From: Caldicellulosiruptor kronotskyensis 2002
GTDB taxonomy: Bacteria > Bacillota > Thermoanaerobacteria > Caldicellulosiruptorales > Caldicellulosiruptoraceae
NCBI RefSeq assembly: GCF_000166775.1
Contig: NC_014720.1
Span: 521,501 to 585,500, forward strand
Reading direction: 5' to 3'
DNA length: 64,000 nt
Both the position numbers and the translations under genes were made by a program. Shown here in pieces: positions 35,255 to 43,931 of this stretch (the stretch's first letter is position 1; each line of letters begins with the position of its first letter). The notes beneath the pieces are model-generated. The model was given only the letters and a program-made list of their open reading frames with translations. It did no database searches and had not been told where the DNA came from.

Positions 35255-36505
35255 GTGATTGATACCACAAAATTTTCACTTGCTGATTTTATGAAGAGTG
35301 AAGATAAAAATATTATGGAACTTGCAAAAGAGTTCTGGGAGTACAAGGAAGATTATGTAAGAAGAAGACATTATCAATACAGAAGAGTTTCAATAACAGG
35401 GTCAGGACCAACAATGAAGATTATCGACCATTACACAGGACAGGTCAAAGAGATGATAAATCTTGCATCAAACGATTATCTCAATCTAACAAAACATCCA
35501 AGAACAATTAAAGCAGGGATTGAAGCTGTCAAAAAGTATGGTACAGGGGCTGGGTCTGTGCCACTTCTTGGTGGAACACTTGACATTCATGTAGAGCTTG
35601 AAAAAAAACTTGCAAAGTTCAAAGGCTGTGAGGATGCTCTGATTTACACAAGTGGTTATGGATCCAATCTGGGGACAATTTCAGCAATTCTGCACGAAAA
35701 GGACGTTGCTATACTTGATATGTATGTACATGCAAGTATAATCGATGGATGTAGAAATACAAATGTAGAGTTTTTCAGACACAACAATATGGATTCTTTA
35801 GAAAAAGTATTGAAAAAGGTTAAGGACAAATACAACACAAAACTTGTCATAGTTGATGGTGTGTATTCAATGGACGGTGACATCGCCCCGCTTGACCAGA
35901 TTGTTGAAATAGCACATGCTTATGGCGCATTTGTCATGGTCGATGAAGCCCATGCAACAGGTGTGATTGGCAAAAACGGAAGAGGAACACCTGAACATTG
36001 CAATGTGGAAGGAAAGGTTGATATAGTTGCAGGAACTTTATCAAAAGCGCTTGGTGCTGTTGGTGGATTTATCGCAACAAACAAAGAGCTTGTAAACTAT
36101 CTACACTTTTATTCAAGAGCATACATGTTCTCAACAGCACCAACACCACAGGCAACAGCCTCTTTAATTGAAGCGTTGAATGTTATTGAAGAGGAACCAG
36201 AGCTTCGCCAAAGACTTTGGGACAATATCAGGTATTTTAGAGAAAACCTTCTAAAGCTTGGATTTAATCTTGGTAACCAGCAAACTGCTATTTTTCCAAT
36301 AATTATAGGGGATGATTACAAAGTAAAAGAGATGTGCAGAGAGCTTCATGAAGCAGGGATATATGTAAATCCTGTGTTTTATCCTGCTGTTCCAAGAAGA
36401 CTTTCGCGAATTAGAATGTCTATTACAGCTGGGCATACAAAAGAGCATCTTGACAGAACATTAGATGTCCTTGAACACTTGGGTAAGAAATACGGTATAA
36501 TTTAA
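35255..36505 (+). CDS. Alpha-oxoamine synthase (glycine C-acetyltransferase-like)
   Basis: A 416-residue PLP enzyme of the Kbl/BioF/SPT/HemA family, which condenses an acyl-CoA with an amino acid. LASNDYLNLTKHP, GSVPLLGGTLDIH, VDEAHATGVIG and the PLP lysine in GTLSKALGAVGG are present, followed by FSTAPTPQATAS. The sequence looks most like glycine C-acetyltransferase (2-amino-3-ketobutyrate CoA ligase) or a pimeloyl-type BioF; the acyl donor cannot be fixed. The next-door fhs gene would suit glycine/threonine turnover. The GTG start at 35255 lies 9 bases after GAAGGAGG; the frame upstream lacks a site. A terminator follows. Confidence 0.82.
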   Translation: MIDTTKFSLADFMKSEDKNIMELAKEFWEYKEDYVRRRHYQYRRVSITGSGPTMKIIDHYTGQVKEMINLASNDYLNLTKHPRTIKAGIEAVKKYGTGAGSVPLLGGTLDIHVELEKKLAKFKGCEDALIYTSGYGSNLGTISAILHEKDVAILDMYVHASIIDGCRNTNVEFFRHNNMDSLEKVLKKVKDKYNTKLVIVDGVYSMDGDIAPLDQIVEIAHAYGAFVMVDEAHATGVIGKNGRGTPEHCNVEGKVDIVAGTLSKALGAVGGFIATNKELVNYLHFYSRAYMFSTAPTPQATASLIEALNVIEEEPELRQRLWDNIRYFRENLLKLGFNLGNQQTAIFPIIIGDDYKVKEMCRELHEAGIYVNPVFYPAVPRRLSRIRMSITAGHTKEHLDRTLDVLEHLGKKYGII

Positions 36506-36524
36506 ATATGAGCTTTTAAGTTAC

Positions 36525-36565
36525 AAGAGGCTGCAAGGATAGTGTGCAGCCTCTTAGAGTTTTTG
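36525..36565 (+). terminator. Terminator of the fhs operon
   Basis: An 11-bp perfect stem (36525-36535 with 36545-36555) and 9-base loop, followed by AGAGTTTTT. Confidence 0.85.
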
Positions 36566-36597
36566 GCAGAATTTTTGAGAGAAAGGAGATATAAAGA

Positions 36598-37815
36598 ATG
36601 AAAGCAGTTGTGTTTGATGCAAATGTTGCAAAGTACATAAGAACTCTTTTGCTTGGTAAAATTTCCAAGAAGTTTTTTTACAATAGATTTTCATGTATTC
36701 AACTTAAAGACATTCCTGAACCTGAGCTTCCATCAGAGAACTATGTGAAAATAAAAACCACATACGCAGGAATTTGCGGTTCTGACTTAAATCTCATATT
36801 TTTACACGATTCACCCTCAACCTCACCTTTTGCTTCATTTCCTTTCGTCATAGGGCACGAGAATCTTGGAGTGATAATTGAAAAAGGCAAAGCTGTTTCG
36901 GAGTTTGAAATAGGTGACAGAGTCATTGTTGACCCGGTGCTTGACTGTGACGCACGAGAACTTCCAAGATGCAGCTCTTGTCAGGAAGAGGAATTTTCAA
37001 CCTGTCTTAATATAACAGAAGGAAAGCTTTCACCTGGTACAATTATGGGAGCGTGCAGCACAACAGGTGGGTCGTGGGGCGAATATTTTGTTGCACACAA
37101 GTCGCAGGTTATAAAAGTACCTGCTACTGTCAAGGACCAAGAGGCGATACTGGTCGACCCATTAGCATCAGCTCTTCATCCTGTTATGAGAAGTTTTCCA
37201 AAAGATAGCGAAAAGGTTTTGGTTTATGGAGCCGGAATAATTGGACTTTTAGTTATTTGGAGCTTGAGAAAACTTGGAAGCTCAGCAGATATTACGGCTT
37301 TAGCAAAATATGATTTTCAAGCAGATTTGGCAAAAGAGTTTGGTGCAAACAGAGTGGTAAAGTCAAAAGAAGGATATTTAGATGAACTTGCCAAAATATC
37401 TGATGCTAAAATATTTAAACCAATGATTGGTGATAAAGTCTTGCTTGGGGGGTTTGACAAGGTCTTTGACTGTGTAGGGTCAAGAAAGACCATTAGGGAT
37501 GGCATGTGGCTTACAAAACAGCGAGGAAGCTATATTCTTGTGGGGCTTGCATCACTTGTGAAAGATTTGGATTTGACTCCTATTTGGTTTAAAGAACTAA
37601 ATGTCAAAGGTGCTTACTGTTACAGCACAGAGAATATAAATGAATACAAGATGTCTACGTATCAGCTTGCACTGAGCCTTATTCAGCAGCACGGAATTCC
37701 ATATGAGAAGCTTATTACTCATTATTTTAGACTTGAGGATTATCAAAAAGCCATTGAAGTTGCGTCATCTAAGGGTAGTGAAAAGAGTATAAAGGTTGTG
37801 TTTAAATTTTTGTGA
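36598..37815 (+). CDS. Zinc-dependent medium-chain alcohol/polyol dehydrogenase
   Basis: A 405-residue MDR-superfamily dehydrogenase. The catalytic zinc ligands are in AGICGSDLN (Cys) and GHENLG (His-Glu); the structural-zinc lobe is reduced to RCSSCQEEEFSTC, with one fewer regularly spaced cysteine than usual. The NAD(P) fold has YGAGIIGLLVIW. An N-terminal extension of about 25 residues (AKYIRTLLLGKISKKFFYN) is longer than in most family members. The substrate (threonine, sorbitol or another alcohol) cannot be assigned. It is a single gene following the fhs-operon terminator. Confidence 0.8.
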   Translation: MKAVVFDANVAKYIRTLLLGKISKKFFYNRFSCIQLKDIPEPELPSENYVKIKTTYAGICGSDLNLIFLHDSPSTSPFASFPFVIGHENLGVIIEKGKAVSEFEIGDRVIVDPVLDCDARELPRCSSCQEEEFSTCLNITEGKLSPGTIMGACSTTGGSWGEYFVAHKSQVIKVPATVKDQEAILVDPLASALHPVMRSFPKDSEKVLVYGAGIIGLLVIWSLRKLGSSADITALAKYDFQADLAKEFGANRVVKSKEGYLDELAKISDAKIFKPMIGDKVLLGGFDKVFDCVGSRKTIRDGMWLTKQRGSYILVGLASLVKDLDLTPIWFKELNVKGAYCYSTENINEYKMSTYQLALSLIQQHGIPYEKLITHYFRLEDYQKAIEVASSKGSEKSIKVVFKFL

Positions 37816-37985
37816 AATTTTACAATCAAAAAGTAGTTGCTAATACCGTTTAAATAATATTAAAATTGAATTAACATACAGGTATTTTGACAAAGAAGTA
37901 CTAAACTTTTTGTGCATATGTCTCAAAAATATGGGTATATATTTAAAAGAATACAAGAAAGGGATTGGCAGTTGGTGAGAAGTTT

Positions 37986-38900
37986 ATGAAAGAAAAGTTT
38001 ACAAGAGCGTATGGGATAGTCACATTTACAGAACTTCTGTTATTTTTTGGACTTGTTTTGTATATTCAGCTTCAAACTCATACATATAGCATAGTTTCCT
38101 GGATTTTGATCTGTATAAGTTTAAGCTTGATTGTAGCTGCAGGATATGTTTTTGGGATTTTACCTATTATAAATGAATTTGGTGGACGAGTTAAGAAGAT
38201 AGAGGATGTTTTAAAGTTGATGGAGAGTAACTTTGAGTTTTTCAATGAAGATGATAAAAAATTTGAAAGTGCTGTGCAAACATTAAAGAATAAATTTCAT
38301 TTAGTAAAAGAAGAAAGTGGGGCTGAAAACCAATTTATTTTTGATTACAAGGAAATGATAATAAGAAATATTCAGATTATATATGGAATAGCCGTTGAAA
38401 AAGGACAAAAGGAAATTGAAGGGCTTGCCATGTCACTTTTAGACGCCTTAGAAGCAAGCGTGTATTCAAACCGCATATTTGTCCCGCTGTGGTATGAGGT
38501 TACGTTATTTCAAACAATTCTTTCTGGTTGTGTTTATTCACTCAAGAACAATTTTGAAATAGTTGTAAACTTCCACAACGATAGTGTGAAAGAAAGATTT
38601 ATACTTCATGGGACACTGAGTTTTATCGCAAAGCTTTTTACCAGTTGTTCAGAAAGGCAGCTTCCAATTAAAAGTGTAATCCAGCTTTCAATATTTGAAC
38701 TATCAGGAATGTTGAATATAAGAATATATTACAATGATGTTGTAAAAAACCATGAGAAGATTGAAGAAGTGATGAATATTCTCAAAAACAAGTTTGCGCT
38801 ATATTATCCTGAGGGTTCATATCTGATAACATATTCAACTGGTGACAATCATATTGTGATTGAGATGACATTGCCAGAAATAAAATCTTCTGAGAGCTAA
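37986..38900 (+). CDS. Membrane protein resembling a degenerate LytS/YesM histidine kinase
   Basis: A 304-residue protein with two N-terminal membrane helices (about 9-28 and 34-57), a coiled region, and a soluble part. Residues around 145-235 follow the LytS/YesM kinase pattern (the usual LLRYSL...VPLEEEL...RFGDRLEVE reads LEASVYSNRIFVPLWYEV then NNFEIVVNFHND), but the phospho-histidine box INPHFLFN and the N box that binds ATP are not conserved. It probably cannot act as a kinase. A LacI-type regulator gene follows after about 107 bases. The ATG at 37986 follows GGTGAG; the TTG at 37965 overlaps its only candidate site. Function unknown. Confidence 0.6.
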   Translation: MKEKFTRAYGIVTFTELLLFFGLVLYIQLQTHTYSIVSWILICISLSLIVAAGYVFGILPIINEFGGRVKKIEDVLKLMESNFEFFNEDDKKFESAVQTLKNKFHLVKEESGAENQFIFDYKEMIIRNIQIIYGIAVEKGQKEIEGLAMSLLDALEASVYSNRIFVPLWYEVTLFQTILSGCVYSLKNNFEIVVNFHNDSVKERFILHGTLSFIAKLFTSCSERQLPIKSVIQLSIFELSGMLNIRIYYNDVVKNHEKIEEVMNILKNKFALYYPEGSYLITYSTGDNHIVIEMTLPEIKSSES

Positions 38901-38930
38901 AGGCAATCAAGCTTTTCAGTATAATTTGCA

Positions 38931-38945
38931 ATTTTTCAGAATATT
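38931..38945 (+). promoter_or_regulatory. Candidate CodY box upstream of the LacI-type regulator
   Basis: ATTTTTCAGAATATT matches 13 of 15 positions of the Firmicute CodY consensus AATTTTCWGAAAATT. The CodY protein itself is encoded in this window. In such AT-rich DNA near-matches occur by chance, so this is only a candidate. Confidence 0.35.
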
Positions 38946-39007
38946 TGGTATTATTGAAATTAAACTTTAAGAGAATAAAGGTAAGAAAGAGTTGGGATGA
39001 GATTAAG

Positions 39008-40021
39008 ATGGTAACTATTAAAGACATAGCAAGAGAAGCAGGTGTTTCACCTTCCACAGTGTCAAGAGTGTTATCTGGTAAAGCAAAAATTTCTCCCGAG
39101 ACAACAAAAAGAGTGATGGAAGCGATAAAAAAACTTGGATATATCCCAAATGCAAGTGCGAAAAGTCTTGTTATGAAAAAGGCTTATTCGGTGGGCATTT
39201 TTATGCCAAGAAGGCTTGAGCAAACTCTGACTTCTACGTTTTTCGACCAAGTTGTATCTGGAATCTGCAGCTATATAAACAATACTGAATATGAAATAGT
39301 GCTTTCGATTGTGCCTCCTGAAAAGGAAAGAGAAAGTTTAGAGAGGCTTATTAAAAGCAAGAAAGTGGATGGTTTTATACTTCTGACATCTCGTATAAAC
39401 GACTATGCAATAAAATACTTGCGAAACCTAAAATTTCCCTTTGTTCTGATAGGTTCACCTGACAAGGACAAAGATTATGTAAATTGGGTTGACAATGATA
39501 ACAAAAAAGCTGCGTTTGAGGCAACAGAGTATCTAATTCGGCTTGGACACACTCAAATAGGTTTTCTGGGTGGAATGGAAAATCTTGTTTTGACTCAAGA
39601 TAGACTTTCTGGTTACAAAAGTGCTCTTAGCAAATACAAAATTCCAGTTGAGAACCAATATGTCATGTTTACTGAGTTTGATGAGCAAAGCTCTTATGAA
39701 AAGGCAAAACAGATGTTGCAATTACCCAACAGGCCAACGGCTATTGTGTGTATTGACGAGGTTGTTGCATATGCAGCAATAAGAGCGTGCAGGGAGCTTG
39801 ATTTGAAAGTAGGGTATGACGTGTCTGTCATAGGGTTTAACGAATCAATTTTTTCTAAGCTATCTTCGCCAAGATTGACAACTGTAAATACCAATATATT
39901 TTATTTAGGATATTATGCAGCTGAGATGCTAATAAAAGAACTTGAGGAGCCTTACAAGACATACAAGAGACTAATTGTTGAGCACTCAATTGTTGAGGGG
40001 GAAACCTGCAGAGCAATATAA
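39008..40021 (+). CDS. LacI-family transcriptional regulator
   Basis: A 337-residue repressor. The helix-turn-helix and hinge are classical (TIKDIAREAGVSPSTVSRVL, then NASAKSLVMKK), and the periplasmic-binding-like sensor contains IGFLGGMENL, AIVCIDEVVAYAA and VSVIGFNES. The sugar is not readable; the overall pattern resembles maltose- or glucan-type regulators, but no sugar gene is adjacent. The ATG at 39008 follows GGGATGAG; 21 residues upstream in frame are not needed. Genes around it are a pseudo-kinase-like membrane protein (upstream) and an esterase (downstream, 19 bases). Confidence 0.88.
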   Translation: MVTIKDIAREAGVSPSTVSRVLSGKAKISPETTKRVMEAIKKLGYIPNASAKSLVMKKAYSVGIFMPRRLEQTLTSTFFDQVVSGICSYINNTEYEIVLSIVPPEKERESLERLIKSKKVDGFILLTSRINDYAIKYLRNLKFPFVLIGSPDKDKDYVNWVDNDNKKAAFEATEYLIRLGHTQIGFLGGMENLVLTQDRLSGYKSALSKYKIPVENQYVMFTEFDEQSSYEKAKQMLQLPNRPTAIVCIDEVVAYAAIRACRELDLKVGYDVSVIGFNESIFSKLSSPRLTTVNTNIFYLGYYAAEMLIKELEEPYKTYKRLIVEHSIVEGETCRAI

Positions 40022-40040
40022 GATCAAAGGGGGATTTTGA

Positions 40041-40799
40041 ATGCAAAAGCATGTTGAAATCAAAAATAAAATAGGTCAGGTGCTAAGAGGTTATTTGCAT
40101 ACACCAGAGGAATACGAGGGGAGAATCCCTGCTGTTGCTATATTTCACGGGTTTACAGGAAACAAAATGGAACCGCATTTTATCTTTGTAAAGCTCTCGC
40201 GCCTTTTAGAACAACATGGGATTGCAAGTGTGAGGTTTGATTTTGCAGGCTCTGGCGAGTCAGACGGAGAGTTTTACGACATGACAGTTACGCGTGAGAT
40301 TGACGATGCACGCTGTATTTTAGAGTATCTATTTTCTCTTGATTTTGTTGACAAGCAGAAGGTTTCGATAGTGGGGCTTTCACTTGGCGGTGCAATATCC
40401 TCATATCTTGCTGGTGAATATAAAGAAAAACTTTACAAGGTTGTATTGTGGGCACCTGCAGGTAATATGAAAGAGATTGCTAAAAATGTGGTTGAAACAA
40501 ATCCAACAATTAAGGAAAAGGGATATATAGACTTAGGAGGACTTTTACTTTCTCAGGATTTTTATTACGATTTGCAAAAGTATGATTTCTTTGAAGAAAT
40601 AAAAAGATATCCTGGTAAGGTTTTGATTTTGCATGGGACAAATGACCAAGCCGTACCAATCGAGGTTGGAAGAAAATATAAACAGATTTTAGGGGATAGG
40701 GCTGATCTTGTTGAAATTGAAGGTGCTGACCATACATTTAACAAGTATGAATGGGAAAGATTGGTACTTGATAAAACAGTTGAGTTTTTAAAGGATTGA
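40041..40799 (+). CDS. Alpha/beta-hydrolase, cinnamoyl/feruloyl-esterase-like
   Basis: A 252-residue cytoplasmic hydrolase. IFHGFTGNK forms the oxyanion loop, GLSLGGA the nucleophile elbow, GTNDQAVP the acid and GADHTF the histidine. RFDFAGSGESDG is also typical of the Est1E/LJ0536 cinnamoyl esterase group with a small lid insert (around WAPAGNMKEIA). It may free ferulic or similar acids from imported oligosaccharides; a general carboxylesterase is the alternative. It follows the LacI gene by 19 bases, so it may be in the same transcript, and it is followed by a terminator. Confidence 0.78.
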   Translation: MQKHVEIKNKIGQVLRGYLHTPEEYEGRIPAVAIFHGFTGNKMEPHFIFVKLSRLLEQHGIASVRFDFAGSGESDGEFYDMTVTREIDDARCILEYLFSLDFVDKQKVSIVGLSLGGAISSYLAGEYKEKLYKVVLWAPAGNMKEIAKNVVETNPTIKEKGYIDLGGLLLSQDFYYDLQKYDFFEEIKRYPGKVLILHGTNDQAVPIEVGRKYKQILGDRADLVEIEGADHTFNKYEWERLVLDKTVEFLKD

Positions 40800-40811
40800 T
40801 AAAAGATACAA

Positions 40812-40845
40812 AAGGGTGGACACAAAAAGTTTCCACCCTTTTTTT
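40812..40845 (+). terminator. Terminator after the esterase gene
   Basis: A 9-bp stem (40812-40820 with 40832-40840) followed by TTTTT, 12 bases after the stop codon. Confidence 0.88.
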
Positions 40846-40912
40846 GTCACTCATATGTTTTCTAATGAATATAATAGAATAAAACCAGCTGTTGAAAGAA
40901 TATATTTATGGT

Positions 40913-41083
40913 ATGAGCAAGCATTTTTCGCACAAAAACAAAAAATGGTTAGGTCTTGTTCTACTTCTAATTGGTATAGGGATTCTGATATCGCTACTGA
41001 TGCCTCCATGGCTTTTAGCCTTTATAATCGCAGTTTTGTTAATAGGTATAGGGATATATCTATTTTTGAAAGATGGGAGATGA
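40913..41083 (+). CDS. Small two-span membrane protein
   Basis: A 56-residue protein: a basic start (MSKHFSHKNKKW), two hydrophobic helices (about 13-31 and 34-51) separated by PPW, and a charged end. No family is recognised. The ATG at 40913 has only a weak upstream site, and a TTG at 40892 is possible. It ends 7 bases before the spoVM start, which supports it being a real, co-expressed gene. Confidence 0.5.
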   Translation: MSKHFSHKNKKWLGLVLLLIGIGILISLLMPPWLLAFIIAVLLIGIGIYLFLKDGR

Positions 41084-41090
41084 AAGTAAA

Positions 41091-41171
41091 ATGAGAATCA
41101 TGGTGTTTAAAATGCCAAGGTTTTTGAGCAAGTTAATAAAAAAGTTGTTTAAAATAAGTGATGATAAATAA
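41091..41171 (+). CDS. spoVM: SpoVM, stage V sporulation peptide
   Basis: A 26-codon gene with GGGAGATG upstream. The peptide (MRIMVFKMPRFLSKLIKK, then a short charged tail) has the same length as Bacillus SpoVM and the same plan: a basic amphipathic helix with the conserved K-x-P-(K/R)-F-L core and Pro9. SpoVM senses the convex forespore membrane and recruits SpoIVA. The position next to rpmB on the opposite strand is the same as in Bacillus subtilis, which strengthens the call greatly for so short a sequence. It shares a terminator with rpmB. Confidence 0.85.
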   Translation: MRIMVFKMPRFLSKLIKKLFKISDDK

Positions 41172-41175
41172 AGAA

Positions 41176-41216
41176 AAAAGTTCAAGATAAACTTTGATTG
41201 CTTATCTTGAACTTTT
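41176..41216. terminator. Bidirectional terminator between spoVM and rpmB
   Basis: A perfect 15-bp stem (41176-41190 with 41202-41216). The minus-strand continuation is TTTTTTCTTTATTTATC and the plus-strand one CTATTTTTAGG, so it can serve both convergent genes. Confidence 0.88.
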
Positions 41217-41222
41217 CTATTT

Positions 41223-41411
41223 TTAGGCACGCGCAACCTTGCCCGCCTTTATACAGCTTGTGCACACATATATTCTCTTTCTCTGACCATTCTGCAAAAG
41301 AACTTTTATTTTCTTTACATTTGGCTTCCATGTTCTTCTTGATTTCTTGTTTGAGTGGCTTACTTTATTTCCAAAAGCAACTTTTTTACCGCAAACTTCG
41401 CACATTGCCAT
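41223..41411 (-). CDS. rpmB: Ribosomal protein bL28
   Basis: A 62-residue basic ribosomal protein. MAMCEVCGKKVAFGNKVSHS and RRTWKPNVKK are diagnostic, and the protein keeps the zinc-binding cysteine pairs CEVC and CTSC (a C+ form of L28). A single gene convergent with spoVM, as in Bacillus. Confidence 0.96.
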   Translation of the reverse strand: MAMCEVCGKKVAFGNKVSHSNKKSRRTWKPNVKKIKVLLQNGQRKRIYVCTSCIKAGKVARA

Positions 41412-41492
41412 CTTTAATTTCCCTCCCTTTTCTCCTCAAAAGCTTAAAAACCACAAGATATTTTAACATAAAAAAGAGAAAAAGAGCAAGGA

Positions 41493-42560
41493 TTAATTTT
41501 CCTTATAAAGTATAGCTTCGTTGTCTATATAAAGTTCACAATTAATAAATTCATTTTTAATGTCTACATCCTTTACAAGCTCAATCCTGTACATACTTGA
41601 TGTGTACCAGTTGAGCTTTGGTTGAACATTTACAAAAGTAAGGCTACTTTCGAGCGATGGCAAGAGATAATTCCAGTTTACATAATGATTGAAATTTTCA
41701 ATTATGTCTGTAATAACTGCATTGAACTTGTTCAACAAAAGTTTTTGAAATTCATGCCATTTTGAAAGTGAAGCTTCAATGTTTGTAAGACCAAAGTAAC
41801 CTGCACAGCCTGCTCCTTTTAAGCTTGAAATTGTCCTTGTAAAGCAAAGGTCTAAAGCCTCAATTGTCTCTGGTGGGTCTATTGTAAATGTGTCAAAGCT
41901 TTTTACAAAATCATCAGGAAGTTTGTTTCTAAAGTCATATTCAATAGCTTTGAGGTTTAAATTGTGTTCTTTTGCAGCCTGATTTATAAAGTCAACAAGT
42001 CGTTTATCAATCTCTAAAACTATGACCTCTTTTGGTAGTTTTGTTAGTGCTGCTGCAATTGAAACAAGGTCATCGTCACCAAATACTATTAGCCTTTTTC
42101 CAACCAAGTCTCCTTTTTTAATCATCAGCGCAATTCGTGAATATGCTGTCTCTTCTGTTACATAACCTTGGTCATATTCAACTATTGCATCAGGTCTTGT
42201 CTTGACAATCTCTTTAAACTTTTCATAAGCATCCTTGATTTCAGAAAAGACTATTCCTCTTCCTTCACAGTACTGGCATGTGTAATTTTTTACAACAGGA
42301 ATATTGTTAGCACTTATAAATTCTTTCCCCTTTTCTGTTAATATCAAGTTACCCGATTCATCAGTCTTAACAAAATCTATTGAAATAAGATAGTTGATTG
42401 TTTCTCTTACCACAGCAAATGGTTTTTGTGAAAGGAAAATAACTTCCCAAAAATGGTTTGTGGAGTTCAGCGCCGACAATATTTTTTCTATATCTCTCTG
42501 GTTTACTTCAACTTTTGTTTTGTTCTGTACAAAGTCAACAGCACCTTTTAATACATCCAC
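41493..42560 (-). CDS. bpsA: N4-bis(aminopropyl)spermidine synthase (branched polyamine)
   Basis: A 355-residue aminopropyltransferase of the BpsA (DUF43) family, which adds two aminopropyl groups to spermidine to give a branched quaternary polyamine found in thermophiles. An N-terminal winged-helix-like part (about 1-90) is followed by a zinc-ribbon fragment (YTCQYCEGRG) and a Rossmann methyltransferase-like core with GDDDLVSIAAAL, VLEIDKRL and FDTFTIDPPETIEAL. The GDDD and DPPET motifs are the BpsA signature. The GTG at 42560 is 8 bases after GAGGAGG; the GTG at 42569 abuts that site. It is divergent from truD. Confidence 0.88.
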   Translation of the reverse strand: MDVLKGAVDFVQNKTKVEVNQRDIEKILSALNSTNHFWEVIFLSQKPFAVVRETINYLISIDFVKTDESGNLILTEKGKEFISANNIPVVKNYTCQYCEGRGIVFSEIKDAYEKFKEIVKTRPDAIVEYDQGYVTEETAYSRIALMIKKGDLVGKRLIVFGDDDLVSIAAALTKLPKEVIVLEIDKRLVDFINQAAKEHNLNLKAIEYDFRNKLPDDFVKSFDTFTIDPPETIEALDLCFTRTISSLKGAGCAGYFGLTNIEASLSKWHEFQKLLLNKFNAVITDIIENFNHYVNWNYLLPSLESSLTFVNVQPKLNWYTSSMYRIELVKDVDIKNEFINCELYIDNEAILYKEN

Positions 42561-42704
42561 TTCTACCACCTCCTCATAATATTTATTGTTACCCGATTTT
42601 TTCAGTAAAATAGTTTGTTGACAACAATATATAATGATATCATAATAAAATAAGGTGTCAATAAGAGTTTTGAAAAATTGTGGATTTTAAAGGGTGATAA
42701 TAGT

Positions 42705-43874
42705 TTGAAGATTAAGGTTTTACCAGAGGATTTTGTTGTGAAAGAAAAACTTAAGATTGAAATAAAACCATCTGGCAAATACAAAATTTATCTTTTAGCA
42801 AAAAGGCACTGGAACACTGTTGATGCTCTCAGGTTTATCTCAAAAGAAAACAAGATTCCACTTGAGAAGATTGGCTGTGCTGGGAGAAAAGACAGACACG
42901 CACTCACTTTTCAGTATATTTCTGTGCCAAGAGAATATACCATAAATTTTAACAAAGAAAATGTAAAGGTAGAGTTTATAGGATATTCAGATGATTTTGT
43001 ATCTCCTTTGATTCTCGAAGGAAATTTTTTTGAAATAACAATGAGAAAATTAAAAAATAAGGATGAAAAAATTTTACAAAGACTGAACGAAGTACAGCAG
43101 TTTGGTTTTCCCAACTACTTTGATGACCAGCGGTTTGGAAGCACCCAAAGTGAAGATGAGTTCATAGGCGAAAAGATTGTTAAAAAACATTACAACGGTG
43201 CTCTCAAACTTTATTTTACAACCATTCATCCTGAAGATAAAAAAGAAGAAAAGGAGAGGAAGAAAAAAATCTCTGAGCTTTGGGGAGATTTCGAAAAGAT
43301 ACTTCCTCTTTGTAAAACGAAGGTAGAAAGGGATATTATAAAAACTCTATTAAAAGGCAATAGCAGACACTATTTAATTAGAGCGCTCAATCTTATTCCC
43401 AAAGAAGAAATGTCTATTTTTCTTTCTGCTTACCAGAGCTATATATGGAACAGGACTTTAAGTTCCATTTTACCTTATTATGCTGATTTACTGAAACCTG
43501 TAAAAGGTAAAATCATGGAGTATTTAATTTATACTACACTATCGAAAAAGTCATTAAATGAACTTAAAAATCTTCAAATTCCAACCGTCTCATCAAAAAT
43601 ACCATATGTGAGTGATATTGTAAATAACGCTATTTTGGAAATTTTAAATGAAAGAGGAGTAAAGACTTCGGACTTTGATACAAAGAAAATTAAAAGTTGG
43701 TATTTTAAATCATTTTTAAGACCTGCCATAATCTTTCCAGAAAAGCTTGAGGTTTCAAGCTTTGAAGAAGATGATTTTTATGAAGGGTATTATAAGCTGA
43801 GGATAAAATTCTATCTTCCTGCAGGTTCTTTTGCGACCATGCTTATAAAGAGTTTAACAATAACAAACATATAA
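42705..43874 (+). CDS. truD: tRNA pseudouridine(13) synthase TruD
   Basis: A 389-residue enzyme that makes pseudouridine 13 in tRNA-Glu. The start LPEDFVVKE is characteristic, and the catalytic Asp is in GCAGRKDRHALTFQYIS. FPNYFDDQRFGS follows, then the TRUD insert domain, and the end (LPAGSFATMLIKSL) is typical. TruD is patchily distributed in Firmicutes. The TTG at 42705 is preferred because AAAGGGTGA is well spaced; a TTG at 42678 is possible. Promoters of tRNA genes follow. Confidence 0.9.
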   Translation: MKIKVLPEDFVVKEKLKIEIKPSGKYKIYLLAKRHWNTVDALRFISKENKIPLEKIGCAGRKDRHALTFQYISVPREYTINFNKENVKVEFIGYSDDFVSPLILEGNFFEITMRKLKNKDEKILQRLNEVQQFGFPNYFDDQRFGSTQSEDEFIGEKIVKKHYNGALKLYFTTIHPEDKKEEKERKKKISELWGDFEKILPLCKTKVERDIIKTLLKGNSRHYLIRALNLIPKEEMSIFLSAYQSYIWNRTLSSILPYYADLLKPVKGKIMEYLIYTTLSKKSLNELKNLQIPTVSSKIPYVSDIVNNAILEILNERGVKTSDFDTKKIKSWYFKSFLRPAIIFPEKLEVSSFEEDDFYEGYYKLRIKFYLPAGSFATMLIKSLTITNI

Positions 43875-43880
43875 TCGCTA

Positions 43881-43909
43881 TTGACTAATATAGTCTTTGC
43901 TTTTATAAT
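43881..43909 (+). promoter_or_regulatory. Promoter of the tRNA-His/tRNA-Gln transcript
   Basis: TTGACT (43881-43886) and TATAAT (43904-43909) are exactly 17 bases apart, 22 bases ahead of tRNA-His. It is one of the best promoter matches in the window. Confidence 0.85.
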
Positions 43910-43931
43910 ATGATTTGCTTGTTAAAGAGGT

